A DNA stretch of 64,000 nucleotides from Pseudomonas parafulva NBRC 16636 = DSM 17004 (GCF_000730645.1 NZ_BBIU01000007.1:186001-250000); one strand, 5' to 3'; positions 43,673-53,520 are shown, counted from the first letter of the stretch. Translations and numbers: made by a program. The notes: generated by a model not told the origin, from the letters alone.

Positions 43673-44862
43673 CGCTGGGCCGTCTTGCCAGGTGCGCTGT
43701 TGTCACGGATCAGTTGGGCGATCAGCTTGTCTGCCTCTCCCAACTGGCGATCGTAGACTTGCGTGGTGTAGCTGGCCTGCTGCGGCGGTTGCTGGGCCAG
43801 GGCGGGGCCGCTCTGGTCATGCAGATCGACCTCGGCGACCGTGGACAGGCCGATGCGCAGCGGGTGATCCCTGAGTTGTTCGGGGTTGATGTGAATGCGC
43901 ACCGGCACACGCTGAACGATCTTGATCCAGTTGCCCGTGGCGTTTTGTGCGGGCAGCAGCGCAAAGGCGCTGCCGGTGCCAGCGCCCAGGCTGTCCACAG
44001 TGCCTGTGTAGGTGACCGCGCCACCATACAGGTCGGCGCTGATTTCCACCGGCTGGCCAATGCGCATCTGGCGCAGCTGGGTTTCCTTGAAGTTGGCATC
44101 GATCCATACCTGGTCCAGCGGTATCACCGCCATGGTGGCGGTGCCCGGCTGCAGGCGCTGCCCCAACTGCACGGTGCGCTTGGCCACATAGCCGGTGACC
44201 GGCGCCACCAGTGTGGTACGGGCATGGTCCAGGTAGGCCTTGCGCAGGTCGGCGGCGGCGGCCATGACCTCGGGGTGCGAAGCCACCTCGGTGTCGTCCA
44301 CCAGCGCCGTGCTGGTGCTGAGCTGCTGGCGGGCACTGCTGACCGCGGCCTGGGCCACGCTCAGGTCGTCGCGGGCATGGGACAGCTCTTCAGCGGCGAT
44401 GGCGCCGCTGTCAGCCAGCACCTTGCGCCGGTTGAAATCCTGTTGGGCCTTGCGCAGTTCGGCCTGGCGGGTGTCCAGTTGGGCCTTGAGCGAATCGACG
44501 TTGCTGTACAGGCCGCGCACCTGGCGAACGGTGCGCGCCAGGTTGGCCTGAGCAGACTGCAACGCGACCTCGCTGTCGGACGGGTCGAACTGCAGCAACA
44601 CCTGGCCGGCGTGCACCAGGTCACCGTCATCGGCCCCGATGCTGGTGACAGTGCCTGTGACCAGTGGTGTGATCTCCACCACGTTGCCGTTGACGTAGGC
44701 GTCATCGGTGCTCTCGTACCAGCGGCCAACCAGGCTGTACCACGCCCAGGTCCCCAGGCCAGCCACTATGACTAACAGCAACAGGCCCAATAGCCAGACC
44801 TTGCGCTTGCGCGACGACTGGGGCGCTTCGGGAGGGTTCTGGGTGTCTGTGGAGGTTTCCAT
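43669..44862 (-). CDS. emrA: EmrA-type periplasmic adaptor (membrane fusion protein)
   Basis: 397 residues. A single N-terminal membrane helix (KVWLLGLLLLVIVAGLGTWA) is followed by the lipoyl half GNVVEITPLVTGTVTSIGAD with VHAGQVLLQFDPSD, a long coiled-coil hairpin (residues ~100-215), the other lipoyl half VTGYVAKRTVQLGQRLQPG and the beta-barrel IDANFKETQLRQMRIGQPVE. This is the EmrA/HlyD family order. It bridges EmrB to an outer-membrane channel, not present in the window. ATG at 44862, 30 bp after the marR stop. Confidence 0.93.
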   Translation of the reverse strand: METSTDTQNPPEAPQSSRKRKVWLLGLLLLVIVAGLGTWAWYSLVGRWYESTDDAYVNGNVVEITPLVTGTVTSIGADDGDLVHAGQVLLQFDPSDSEVALQSAQANLARTVRQVRGLYSNVDSLKAQLDTRQAELRKAQQDFNRRKVLADSGAIAAEELSHARDDLSVAQAAVSSARQQLSTSTALVDDTEVASHPEVMAAAADLRKAYLDHARTTLVAPVTGYVAKRTVQLGQRLQPGTATMAVIPLDQVWIDANFKETQLRQMRIGQPVEISADLYGGAVTYTGTVDSLGAGTGSAFALLPAQNATGNWIKIVQRVPVRIHINPEQLRDHPLRIGLSTVAEVDLHDQSGPALAQQPPQQASYTTQVYDRQLGEADKLIAQLIRDNSAPGKTAQR

Positions 44863-44892
44863 GACGGTACCTTGAAGAAGAGGTGGCAGGTT

Positions 44893-45366
44893 TCAACGGT
44901 CGCCAAAGCGACGGACCGTCAATGGGTCGCCAGCGTTCAGCAGAATCTTGGCCAGCAGGCTTTCGAGCGTTTTCAGCTCGTTGGGCGCCAGCACGCCGCA
45001 CAGCTCGTTCATGGCCGCGGCGCCAATTTCCGGCAGGCGGTCGGCCAGGCGCTGGCCGTCTTCGGTCAGGGCGATGCGCACCTGGCGACGATCGTCCGGG
45101 CAGCGCGTGCGCATCAGCAGCTCCTTCTGCTCCAGCCGGTCGAGCATGCGGGTCATCGACCCGCTGTCCAGCCCCAGGTAGCGGCACAACTCAGCCGGGG
45201 TATCGACCTGATACTGGGTCACGATGATCAGCACCTTGAACTGTGCAGCCGTGACGCCTTCCGACTCGAGGTGCCAGTCGAGGATGCGGTCCTTGAGAAT
45301 GGCCGATCGGCCCAGCAGCATGCCGATGGCACAGGTCTGGAAGTTTTCTGGTGAAAAATGAGCCAT
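44893..45366 (-). CDS. MarR-family repressor of the efflux operon
   Basis: 157 residues. Winged helix with LTEDGQRLADRL and the core VTQYQVDTPAELCRYLGLDS then SGSMTRMLDRLEQKELLMRT. It fits EmrR/MprA-type MarR repressors that release DNA when drugs or uncouplers bind. ATG at 45366 is chosen; an earlier in-frame start at 45384 falls inside the spacer. A palindromic operator lies 34-47 bp upstream, inside the likely promoter, supporting autoregulation of marR-emrA-emrB. Confidence 0.9.
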   Translation of the reverse strand: MAHFSPENFQTCAIGMLLGRSAILKDRILDWHLESEGVTAAQFKVLIIVTQYQVDTPAELCRYLGLDSGSMTRMLDRLEQKELLMRTRCPDDRRQVRIALTEDGQRLADRLPEIGAAAMNELCGVLAPNELKTLESLLAKILLNAGDPLTVRRFGDR

Positions 45367-45399
45367 GGGTGATCGCTCGGGCAATTATGTGAAAATATT

Positions 45400-45413
45400 A
45401 CTGCCTAGGCAGT
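45400..45413. promoter_or_regulatory. palindromic MarR operator
   Basis: ACTGCCTAGGCAGT is a perfect 14-bp palindrome 34 bp upstream of the marR start, in an AT-rich promoter setting. Position and symmetry fit a MarR dimer repressing its own operon. Confidence 0.75.
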
Positions 45414-45549
45414 TAATGTCAAAGCCTTGATTAGCGAGCTACGTAAAGTTCATCTTTGCGGGTGCGCTCGGATAGCTTCTTATACCCCTGCCTGCGATGG
45501 GCTTTTTCCACGCGAAGGGTTCTCAAACGCGGTAAATATCGTCAGATTC

Positions 45550-45583
45550 GGCGAAAAATCGAAATAAATGATTTTGATTCGCC
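45550..45583. promoter_or_regulatory. inverted repeat upstream of the FecR-like gene
   Basis: GGCGAA and TTCGCC enclose a 22-base AT-rich interval that also holds AATC/GATT arms, 60-94 bp before the FecR-like start. It could be an operator or part of an extracytoplasmic-function promoter; neither is proven. Confidence 0.35.
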
Positions 45584-45643
45584 ATTACTCCGGTTCTCGT
45601 CTAGCCCAGCGCAAGGTTAGAATGCGCAAAACCCGGAGCTGCA

Positions 45644-46648
45644 ATGAACCAAGACCTCCCCAATAAACGCCCTGATGACGCCATCACCGATGCCGCGGCG
45701 CACTGGTGTATGCGCCTGCATGCCGATGATTGCCAGGCCGCCGAGCGGGAGGCATTCGCACACTGGCTGGCGGCAGACCCACGGCACGCTGTGGAATACC
45801 AGGCAATGCTGGAGATCTGGGAAACCGCCGACCTGCTGCCCCGCAGCCAAGAAGTAGCGGCATCACCCAACCGGTCAGGCCGGCCAGCCCGCGTACGTCG
45901 CTGGCGAACCCAGGCCTGCGCGGCGGCTATCGCGCTGGCGGTGCTGCCGCTGGCCGGGTGGATGGGCTGGGAACAAGGCTGGCTGCCCAACCATTACCAG
46001 CACCTCGAGGCTGGCGATCACATGCAGACCGTGCAGTTGAGCGACGGCAGCACGGTGCAGCTCAACCTCAACACCGAACTGACCTACCTCAACTTCAAGG
46101 ACCAGCGTCAAGTCACCCTCAAGCGTGGTGAGGCGTTCTTCAGCGTGCAACACGACACCAGCCACCCGTTCATCGTACGTGCGGGGAACGGCCAGACTCG
46201 CGTCACCGGCACTCAATTCAATGTATGGAAGTATCAGGATCACGTGAAGGTGACCTTGGTGGAAGGTTCGGTGCTGGTATCCAGCGACGGCAGCGGCGGC
46301 TACCGCCTGGGCCCAGGCATGCAGGCCAATTACCGCCAGGGCGACTTCGAGCCGCAACTGGAGCAGCCTGATGACTTTGCCAACACCCTGGCCTGGCGCA
46401 GCGGCAAGCTGGTACTGGACAGCATCAGCCTGGAGCAGGCGCTGCCCATGATCAACCGCTACCTGGACAAACCCTTGCGCCTTGCCGATGCCGGTACGGG
46501 GCACATCCGCATCAGCGGCGTCTACAACACCCGCGAAGTCGGGCAACTGGTCAATAACCTGCCCAAAGTGCTGCCGGTTTACCTGACCCGCAGCAAGGAT
46601 GGCAGCACCGTGCTCAACCGCATTTCGCCACCCCCGCGCAAGGGCTGA
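45644..46648 (+). CDS. orphan FecR/PupR-like anti-sigma or sigma-regulator protein
   Basis: 334 residues. The N-terminal anti-sigma domain DAAAHWCMRLHADDCQAAER with AHWLAADPRHAVEYQAMLEI, one membrane helix (~87-105), and the periplasmic FecR domain (GDHMQTVQLSDGSTVQLNLN, VEGSVLVSSDGSGGYR) with the C-terminal secretin-like extension YLDKPLRLADAGTGHIRISG. FecR relays a siderophore-receptor signal to a FecI-type ECF sigma. Neither a sigma gene nor a TonB receptor is adjacent (neighbours are marR and an antiporter), which is unusual. ATG at 45644 follows CGGAG. Ends 9 bp from the convergent antiporter. Confidence 0.88.
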   Translation: MNQDLPNKRPDDAITDAAAHWCMRLHADDCQAAEREAFAHWLAADPRHAVEYQAMLEIWETADLLPRSQEVAASPNRSGRPARVRRWRTQACAAAIALAVLPLAGWMGWEQGWLPNHYQHLEAGDHMQTVQLSDGSTVQLNLNTELTYLNFKDQRQVTLKRGEAFFSVQHDTSHPFIVRAGNGQTRVTGTQFNVWKYQDHVKVTLVEGSVLVSSDGSGGYRLGPGMQANYRQGDFEPQLEQPDDFANTLAWRSGKLVLDSISLEQALPMINRYLDKPLRLADAGTGHIRISGVYNTREVGQLVNNLPKVLPVYLTRSKDGSTVLNRISPPPRKG

Positions 46649-46657
46649 CGCCCTCCC

Positions 46658-47977
46658 CTACAACGTCATTGCCGCGAGCCAGCCGAATGCCAGCAGCGGC
46701 AAGTTGTAGTGGATGAAGGTCGGTACCACCGTGTCCCAGATATGATGGTGCTGCCCGTCCACATTCAGCCCCGAGGTTGGGCCCAGGGTCGAGTCGGAGG
46801 CCGGCGAGCCAGCATCCCCCAAGGCCCCGGCGGTGCCCACGATGCACACCGTGGCCAGTGGGTCGAACCCCAACTGCACACACAGCGGCACGAAGATCGC
46901 TGCCAGGATCGGCACGGTGGAAAACGACGAGCCAATGCCCATGGTGACCAACAGGCCAACCAACAGCATCAGCAGGGCACCGATACCCTTGCTGTGATCG
47001 ATCCACTGCGCCGCCGCTTCCACCAGGCTCTTCACTTCCCCGGTGGCCTTCATCACCTCGGCAAAGCCCGACGCCGTAATCATGATGAAACCAATCATGG
47101 CCATCATCTTCATGCCTTCAGTGAACAGGTCATCGGTATCCCGCCATTTGACGATGCCCGACAGCGAGAAAATCAGGAAGCCGGCCATGGCCCCGATGAT
47201 CATCGAGTCCAGCACCAGTTGCACGATGAAGGCGGCGACGATCGCCACCCCGGCGACCAGCAGCGTCATGGGGTTGTACTGCACGCTCACCTGCTCCACC
47301 TGCTCGATGCGCGCCAGGTCGTAGTCACGCTTCTTTCGATAGCTGATGAACACTGCCGTCAACAGGCCTACCAGCATGCCTGCCGCAGGTATGGCCATCG
47401 CGTGGGTGACGTTGAGGCCCGTGATGTCCACGCCCGCGCGGGCCACGTTGGCCAGCAGAATCTGGTTGAGGAAGATGTTGCCAAACCCCACGGGCAGGAA
47501 GATGTAAGGGGTAATAAGGCCAAAGGTGATGACGCAGGCAATCAGCCGACGGTCGATGCGCAGGCGGGTAAGCACATACAGCAGCGGCGGCACCAGCAGG
47601 GGGATGAAGGCAATATGAATGGGCAGGATGTTCTGCGAACACACGGCAACCACCAGCATCAGGCCGATCATCAGCCACTTTACCTTGCCGCCATTGGCAT
47701 GCCCCTGCCGGTCGATCATGGCCAGTGCCCGGTCGGCCAGTGCGTGGGCCAGCCCGGATTTGGCAATGGCCACGGCAAAGGCGCCGAGCAAGGCATACGA
47801 CAACGCCACCGTGGCCCCTCCCCCCAGGCCACCGTTGAAGGCCTTGAGGGTGCCGTCGATGCCCAGGCCACCGACCAGCCCGCCCACCAGGGCACCGATG
47901 ATCAGGGCGATGACCACGTGCACGCGGGATAGGCTGAGTATCAGCATGATGCCGACCGCGGCGATCACTGCATTCAT
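46658..47977 (-). CDS. Na+/H+ antiporter family (YuiF/NhaC-like) membrane transporter
   Basis: 439 residues with about 11-12 hydrophobic segments ([20 protein letters not shown] at the start, FVMIGTASGFAE-type [20 protein letters not shown] in the middle). Conserved patterns [38 protein letters not shown], and [20 protein letters not shown] near the end match the Na_H_antiporter family, some members of which export or import amino acids. Substrate not shown. The 214-bp spacer to the chemoreceptor contains a FliA promoter for the latter. Confidence 0.82.
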   Translation of the reverse strand: MNAVIAAVGIMLILSLSRVHVVIALIIGALVGGLVGGLGIDGTLKAFNGGLGGGATVALSYALLGAFAVAIAKSGLAHALADRALAMIDRQGHANGGKVKWLMIGLMLVVAVCSQNILPIHIAFIPLLVPPLLYVLTRLRIDRRLIACVITFGLITPYIFLPVGFGNIFLNQILLANVARAGVDITGLNVTHAMAIPAAGMLVGLLTAVFISYRKKRDYDLARIEQVEQVSVQYNPMTLLVAGVAIVAAFIVQLVLDSMIIGAMAGFLIFSLSGIVKWRDTDDLFTEGMKMMAMIGFIMITASGFAEVMKATGEVKSLVEAAAQWIDHSKGIGALLMLLVGLLVTMGIGSSFSTVPILAAIFVPLCVQLGFDPLATVCIVGTAGALGDAGSPASDSTLGPTSGLNVDGQHHHIWDTVVPTFIHYNLPLLAFGWLAAMTL

Positions 47978-48098
47978 GTTGGCTTACCTCATAACGACGG
48001 AAAAAAAGCGCGCACTCTGAAGCAGTGAGCCGCAGATGTCAAAAACGCCATGTTGCGGCGTTTTACCCGCGGCCCTTCGGTTAAATTGAACGTTTGAA

Positions 48099-48125
48099 TA
48101 AAGAAAGCACTATTGACGCCGATAG
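48099..48125 (+). promoter_or_regulatory. FliA (sigma-28) promoter of the chemoreceptor gene
   Basis: TAAA at 48099-48102, a 15-base spacer and GCCGATAG at 48118-48125 match the sigma-28 consensus TAAA-N15-GCCGATAA with one mismatch. It lies 67 bp before the MCP start, so the gene joins the flagellar class IV regulon. Confidence 0.8.
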
Positions 48126-48191
48126 CCCTGTGGGGCTGCGAAGCGCCCCTTCGAAGCCATAACCCTTACTCCTAGAAAAGGGAAACGCCCC

Positions 48192-50336
48192 ATGCCTTTG
48201 CGACAACTTTCCATCCAGTGGAAGATCACCCTGCTTGCCGGCCTGTGCCTGGCAGGCATCGTCACCCTGCTCGTCGGCCTGTCGCTGTACCGCATGGACC
48301 ACAGCTCCGACCTGGTGAAGGCCAGCAGCATGCAGATGCTGACCGAGTCGGCCCAATCGCGCATCGAATCCCAGGGTGAAGTACAGGCACTGAACATCCG
48401 CCGCCAGTTCATGGATGCCTACCAATACGGCGCCGGGTTTGCCCGCCAGGTGCTGTTCCTGCGCGAGCAGGCGGAAAAGCGCTTCCTTGATGCGTTCGAC
48501 CTGCGTGAGGACATGACCCGCCAGGTACGCGCCGCGCTGCAGGCAAACCCTGAACTGCTCGGGCTGTCACTGGTGTTCGAGCCCAATGCGCTGGACAACA
48601 AGGACAGCCTGTTTGCCGGCAAGCCGGAGCTGGGCAGCAACGAAACCGGGCGCTTTGCCCTTTACTGGTCGCAGCCGCGCGCCGGTCAACTGACGTCCAT
48701 GGCGCTCCCGGAGCACGACATGGCCGACACCGACATCGGCCCCAGCGGCCAGCCCGCCAATACCTGGTGGGTGTGCCCGCGCACCACTGGCAAGGTCTGC
48801 GTGGTGGAGCCCTACTTCTACGACATCGACGGCCAGCAGGTGTTGATGACCAGCATCGTGTTCCCGCTTACCGTAGACGGCAAGATCATCGCCACGCTCT
48901 CGGCCGACATCAACCTGAACAGCTTGCAGGCGCTGAGCCAGGAAGCCAGTGCCAGCCTCTATGAAGGCCGTACCACGGTGGGCATCCTCAGCCCGGTGGG
49001 CTTGCTGGCCGGCTACAGCGCCGACGCCAGCAAACTGGCCCAGCGCTTCGACCAGGTGGATACCGCCAAGGGCGCCGAACTGGTACGCAAGCTGGCCGAT
49101 GGCAAGATGGTCATTCTCAACGACCGCCAGCGCCTCAAGGTGCTGGCGGCCTTCCGCCCCATCCCCGACGCCAAGCCCTGGGGTGTGCTGCTGGATGTGC
49201 CGGAGAACGCCCTGACCGGCCCCGCCGAAGCCCTGCAGCAGGAACTGGATGCGCTGAATACCAGCGGCACCCTGCTGGAACTCGGCCTGGGCCTTGCCGC
49301 CGCGATTCTGGGGTTGCTGCTGGTGTGGCTGATGGCTCGCGGGGTGACCCGGCCGATTCTGGGCGTGGCCGCGATGCTCAAGGACATCGCCAGCGGCGAG
49401 GGTGACCTGACCCGCCGCCTGACCTACCAGAAGCAGGATGAACTGGGGGAGCTGGCCGGCTGGTTCAACCGGTTCCTGGACAAGTTGCAGCCGACCATCG
49501 CCGAGGTGAAGGAGTCGGTGCATGCTGCCCGTTCCACCGCCGACCAGTCGTCGGCCATCGCCACTGAAACCAGCGCCGGGATGGAGCAGCAGTATCGCCA
49601 GGTCGATCAGGTGGCCACCGCCTCCCACGAGATGAGCGCAACCGCCCAGGATGTGGCGCGCAGCGCTGCGCAGGCCGCCCAGGCTGCACGCGAGGCCGAC
49701 CAGGCCACCCGCGAAGGCCTGGCGGTGATCGAGCGCACCACCCACAGCATCGATGCCCTGGCATCGGACATGAGCGGCGCCATGGCCGAGGTGCAAGGCC
49801 TGGCGCAGAACAGCGAGAAGATTGGCTCGGTGCTGGAAGTGATCCGCTCCATTGCCGAACAGACCAACCTGCTGGCGCTCAACGCCGCCATTGAAGCCGC
49901 GCGCGCCGGCGAGGCCGGGCGTGGCTTTGCCGTAGTCGCCGACGAAGTGCGCAACCTCGCCCAGCGCACCCAGCAGTCGGTGGAGGAAACCCGCCAGGTG
50001 ATCGAAGCGCTGCAGGACGGCACCCGTGAGGTGGTAGGCGCCATGGACAATAGCCATCGCCAGGCCCAAAGCGGTGTGCAGCAGGTGGGCCAGGCGGTCA
50101 CCGCGCTGCAGCGCATTGGCCAGGCGGTCACGGTGATCACCGACATGAACCTGCAGATTGCCTCGGCCGCTGAAGAGCAAAGCGCGGTGGCCGAGGAAAT
50201 CAACAGCAACGTGGCAACCATTCGCGACGTCACCGAATCGCTGTCTGGCCAGGCCAACGAATCAGCGCGCGTGAGCCAATCGCTCAACAGCCTGGCCAAC
50301 CAGCAGCAGGCGCTGATGGACCAGTTCCGCGTCTAA
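48192..50336 (+). CDS. methyl-accepting chemotaxis protein with dCache sensor
   Basis: 714 residues. Helix 1 ([21 protein letters not shown]) is followed by a long periplasmic dCache-type domain (residues ~40-340, including [18 protein letters not shown] and [20 protein letters not shown]), a second helix (~355-380), HAMP ([20 protein letters not shown]) and the signalling hairpin with tip [19 protein letters not shown] and [12 protein letters not shown]. It controls CheA via CheW. The ligand is not evident. ATG at 48192 follows AAGGGAAA. Expression by FliA is shown by the promoter at 48099. Confidence 0.93.
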   Translation: MPLRQLSIQWKITLLAGLCLAGIVTLLVGLSLYRMDHSSDLVKASSMQMLTESAQSRIESQGEVQALNIRRQFMDAYQYGAGFARQVLFLREQAEKRFLDAFDLREDMTRQVRAALQANPELLGLSLVFEPNALDNKDSLFAGKPELGSNETGRFALYWSQPRAGQLTSMALPEHDMADTDIGPSGQPANTWWVCPRTTGKVCVVEPYFYDIDGQQVLMTSIVFPLTVDGKIIATLSADINLNSLQALSQEASASLYEGRTTVGILSPVGLLAGYSADASKLAQRFDQVDTAKGAELVRKLADGKMVILNDRQRLKVLAAFRPIPDAKPWGVLLDVPENALTGPAEALQQELDALNTSGTLLELGLGLAAAILGLLLVWLMARGVTRPILGVAAMLKDIASGEGDLTRRLTYQKQDELGELAGWFNRFLDKLQPTIAEVKESVHAARSTADQSSAIATETSAGMEQQYRQVDQVATASHEMSATAQDVARSAAQAAQAAREADQATREGLAVIERTTHSIDALASDMSGAMAEVQGLAQNSEKIGSVLEVIRSIAEQTNLLALNAAIEAARAGEAGRGFAVVADEVRNLAQRTQQSVEETRQVIEALQDGTREVVGAMDNSHRQAQSGVQQVGQAVTALQRIGQAVTVITDMNLQIASAAEEQSAVAEEINSNVATIRDVTESLSGQANESARVSQSLNSLANQQQALMDQFRV

Positions 50337-50408
50337 GCCTGCCAGGGCTGTTCATCCCGTCGTCTACACTTGCCCCATTCCCAAGGTGCCGTAGACGACG
50401 AGGTGTTC

Positions 50409-51425
50409 ATGAAGAAAGGCCCAACGCTGCTATTGGGGGCGCTGCTGGCGCTGGGGCTGGCCAGTGCAGACAGTGCAGCGGCAGCGCAACCGCAAGCGCC
50501 GATCCACTTCGGCGCCATTGGCTGGGAAAGCGGCGCGTTCACTACCGAATTGCTGCGCGTGATCGCCGAGCGCGGTTACGGCCATGCCACCGACACCCTG
50601 CCCGGCAGTACCGTCAGCATGGAAGTGGCCCTGGCCCGCAATGACCTGCAAGTAATCGCCGAAGAATGGGCTGGCCGTAGCCCGGCCTGGGTCAAGGCTG
50701 AGCAGGCCGGGCAGGTGTTCGCACTGGGCGACACCGTGAAGCATGCCGAGGAAGGCTGGTGGGTACCGGCCTATGTGGTCGAAGGTGACACCGCTCGCAA
50801 TATCAAACCCCTGGCGCCACAGTTGCGCAGTGTCGAGGATCTGAAACAGTACCCTCAGGTGTTCCGCGACCCCGAGGCGCCAGGCAAGGGGCGCTTCCTC
50901 AACAGCCCCAGCGGCTGGACGTCTGAAACCGTCAACAGCCAGAAGCTCAAGGCCTACGGCCTGAACGACCTGTACAGCAATTTCCGCAGCGGCTCGGGCG
51001 CAGCAATGGATGCCGAAATCGGCTCGGCGATCCGCCGTGGCCAGCCGGTGCTGTTCTATTACTGGAACCCTACCCCGTTGATGGGCCGGTACAAGCTCAT
51101 TCGGCTCCAGGAACCGCCCTTCGACGCCCAGGCCTGGGCAACGCTCACCGATGCCGCCAACCCGGCGCCCAAGGGCAGCAGTTCATTGCCGGCCAAACTG
51201 TCGATCGGGGTGTCCAAGGCGTTCCGTGACAACTACCCCGACCTGGTGAAGGTGTTCGAGCAGGTCGATTTGCCCATTGACCTGCTTAACCGCACCCTGG
51301 CAAGCATGAGCGAGAAACGCACACCCCCACGAGAAGCTGCACTGGCGTTCATACGCGACAACCCGGCAGTGTGGAAAGCGTGGCTGCCCGCGGACATCGC
51401 GGCCAAGGTCGAGGCCAGCCTGTGA
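50409..51425 (+). CDS. betaine/choline-type ABC transporter substrate-binding protein
   Basis: 338 residues with a Sec signal (KKGPTLLLGALLALGLASAD). The mature protein has the OpuAC/ProX pattern: IHFGAIGWESGAFTTELLRV, TLPGSTVSMEVALARNDLQV, EEGWWVPAYVVEGDTAR, with Trp/Tyr residues (WWVPAYV, FYYWNPTPLMGRYK) that form aromatic cages for quaternary amines. ATG at 50409 follows GAGGTG. The permease starts inside its stop codon. No ATPase follows. Ligand: quaternary amine likely, not proven. Confidence 0.87.
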   Translation: MKKGPTLLLGALLALGLASADSAAAAQPQAPIHFGAIGWESGAFTTELLRVIAERGYGHATDTLPGSTVSMEVALARNDLQVIAEEWAGRSPAWVKAEQAGQVFALGDTVKHAEEGWWVPAYVVEGDTARNIKPLAPQLRSVEDLKQYPQVFRDPEAPGKGRFLNSPSGWTSETVNSQKLKAYGLNDLYSNFRSGSGAAMDAEIGSAIRRGQPVLFYYWNPTPLMGRYKLIRLQEPPFDAQAWATLTDAANPAPKGSSSLPAKLSIGVSKAFRDNYPDLVKVFEQVDLPIDLLNRTLASMSEKRTPPREAALAFIRDNPAVWKAWLPADIAAKVEASL

Positions 51426-52270
51426 GTGAGGGCTTTCCACAAGCGTTGCAGTTCTCATTTGCCGACGGCATCAACAGGCTGGTGGACTGGCTGGTACTGA
51501 ACTATGGCGACCACCTGCGCGCGGTGTCCGACCAACTGCTGCAGGTGCTGGTCGGGTTGGAAAACCTGCTGCGTTTGGTGCCCTGGTGGCTGCTGCTGTT
51601 ACTGGTGGGCTTGGTGGCATGGCACGCCACCCGCAGCGGTGTGCGAAGCCTGGTGCTTGTGGGGTTGCTGGCGCTCATCGGCATGCTCGGGCTGTGGGAC
51701 AAGCTGCTGCAAACCCTTGCCCTGGTGCTGGTAAGCACCGGGCTGTGCGTACTGATCGGTGTACCGCTCGGTATTCTGCTGGCCGCACGCCCACTGGCCC
51801 GGCGGCTGATCATGCCGGTGCTGGACGTGATGCAGACACTGCCGGCGTTCGTCTACCTGATCCCGGTGCTGATGCTGTTCGGCCTGGGCAAAGTGCCTGC
51901 GGTGTTCGCCACCCTGATCTACGCCCTGCCACCGCTGGTGCGCCTGACCGAACTAGGCCTGGCACAGATCGACCCTTCGCTGTTGCAAGCCGCACACGGG
52001 CTGGGCGCCAGCCGCTGGCAGCGGTTGCGGCGCATCGCATTGCCGTTGGCACTGCCGAGCATCATGGCCGGCCTCAACCAGTCGGTGATGATGGCCCTGT
52101 CGATGGTGGTGGTGGCCTCGATGATCGGTGCACGGGGGCTGGGCGAGGACGTGCTGGCGGGCATCCAGACGCTGAACGTTGGCCAGGGCATGGAAGCGGG
52201 GCTGGCCATTGTGGCGCTGGCCATGGTGATCGACCGCATCAGCCAGGCTTACGGCCGCGGGCGGCGCTGA
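51422..52270 (+). CDS. ProW/OpuAB-type ABC transporter permease
   Basis: 282 residues from GTG at 51422, overlapping the binding-protein stop by four bases. About six membrane helices and the EAA loop: ELGLAQIDPSLLQAAHGLGA followed by SRWQRLRRIALPLALPSIMA, then GLGEDVLAGIQTLNVGQGME near the end, characteristic of glycine betaine permeases. It needs an ATP-binding partner that is not next door; the following gene is an unrelated AEC carrier. It may use an ATPase encoded elsewhere. Confidence 0.87.
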   Translation: MSEGFPQALQFSFADGINRLVDWLVLNYGDHLRAVSDQLLQVLVGLENLLRLVPWWLLLLLVGLVAWHATRSGVRSLVLVGLLALIGMLGLWDKLLQTLALVLVSTGLCVLIGVPLGILLAARPLARRLIMPVLDVMQTLPAFVYLIPVLMLFGLGKVPAVFATLIYALPPLVRLTELGLAQIDPSLLQAAHGLGASRWQRLRRIALPLALPSIMAGLNQSVMMALSMVVVASMIGARGLGEDVLAGIQTLNVGQGMEAGLAIVALAMVIDRISQAYGRGRR

Positions 52271-52356
52271 CGCAGCGACCAAAGCGTTCTTGGCGTTTCT
52301 AAAGCCTGCGCGCAACCGGTACGCTATGCGCCGTACCCGGCCACGGATCACCGAAC

Positions 52357-53274
52357 ATGCTGCACTTGCTGCTGACCACGCTGTTGCCGATCATCCTGTT
52401 GATCGCCTTGGGCACCTTTCTGCGCATCAGGGGGTTCCTGGCCGACGGTTTCTGGCCGGGTGCCGAACGCCTGAGCTACTACGTACTGCTGCCCTCGCTG
52501 TTTCTACATGGGCTGGCCACCGCCAACCTTGATGGCGTGCCAGTGTTGGGCATGGTAGCGGTGTTGATGCTCTCGACCGTGGCCGGCGCAGTGCTGCTGA
52601 TGCTGTACCAGGGCATCAGCCAGCACGACGGCGCTGACTTCACGTCAGTCTTCCAGGGCGGGGTGCGCTTCAACAACTACATTGGGGCCACCCTGGCCGC
52701 CGGCATTTACGGCACGGCCGGCATTGCCTTGGCGGCGGTAGCCAACGCGGCCATCGTGCCCCTGGTCAACTTGCTTTGTGTGCTGGTGTTCGCACGCTTC
52801 AGCGCGCGCCACAGCTCGCCCCTTACGGTGTTGCGCGCGATCTTCGCCAACCCGCTGATCATCGGCTGCGCTGGCGGGCTGCTACTGCGGGTTACCGGCC
52901 TGGGCCTGCCCGCCGGCATCGAGCCGACGGTCAAGGCGCTGGGCCAGGCCGCGCTGCCACTCGGGCTGTTGTGCGTGGGCGCGGCGCTGGGCGGCGCGCG
53001 CGTGGGCCAGCAGGTGCGGCCTGTAATGGCCGCGTCGGGCTTCAAGTTCCTGGTCATGCCGACCTTGGCGTGGGCGTTGTGCCGGCTGCTTGGCCTCAGT
53101 GGCCAGGCGGCGGTGGTCGCGGTGCTGTTCCAGGCGCTACCCACCGCATCGTCCTCCTACGTCATGGCCAGGCAGATGGGCGGCAACGCACCGCTGATGG
53201 CAACCATCATTGCGCTGCAGACAGTAACGGCTGCAGCGACCCTGCCTTTGGTGTTGATGCTGACGCTGGACTAA
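52357..53274 (+). CDS. AEC-family transporter (auxin efflux carrier type)
   Basis: 305 residues with about ten membrane segments, beginning LLLTTLLPIILLIALGTFLR. The AEC pattern is visible: LSYYVLLPSLFLHGLATANL, FQGGVRFNNYIGATLAAGIY, IFANPLIIGCAGGLLLRVTG and ALPTASSSYVMARQMGGN. Members carry carboxylates such as malate or malonate. Substrate unknown. Start at 52357 lies 86 bp after the permease stop, so it may share that transcript or have its own promoter. Confidence 0.85.
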   Translation: MLHLLLTTLLPIILLIALGTFLRIRGFLADGFWPGAERLSYYVLLPSLFLHGLATANLDGVPVLGMVAVLMLSTVAGAVLLMLYQGISQHDGADFTSVFQGGVRFNNYIGATLAAGIYGTAGIALAAVANAAIVPLVNLLCVLVFARFSARHSSPLTVLRAIFANPLIIGCAGGLLLRVTGLGLPAGIEPTVKALGQAALPLGLLCVGAALGGARVGQQVRPVMAASGFKFLVMPTLAWALCRLLGLSGQAAVVAVLFQALPTASSSYVMARQMGGNAPLMATIIALQTVTAAATLPLVLMLTLD

Positions 53275-53520
53275 ACCGCTGGGCCGACGCTTAAGGGAAC
53301 GTGCTACCACGCTGAATCGTTGCGCAAGCTCGGCCGCCTTCAGATCACCCAATCGCACTTTTGCCTCTGGCTGCGGTCCATTGCCGCTTAGGGTAAAACG
53401 CACGGCACATCGGTGCATGCCAACCCGTTCACTGGGTTGCACAGGCTCGGGCGTAAACCACCGGGCTTGTGTAGGATGAGCAGCGCGAACCACGACGCTG
53501 CCAGTTACAGGGAGATCCAC

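Noticed and set aside
49313-49420. A second start for the chemoreceptor's signalling half
   Set aside because: It lies in the middle of an uninterrupted 714-codon frame with a normal sensor and helix before it.
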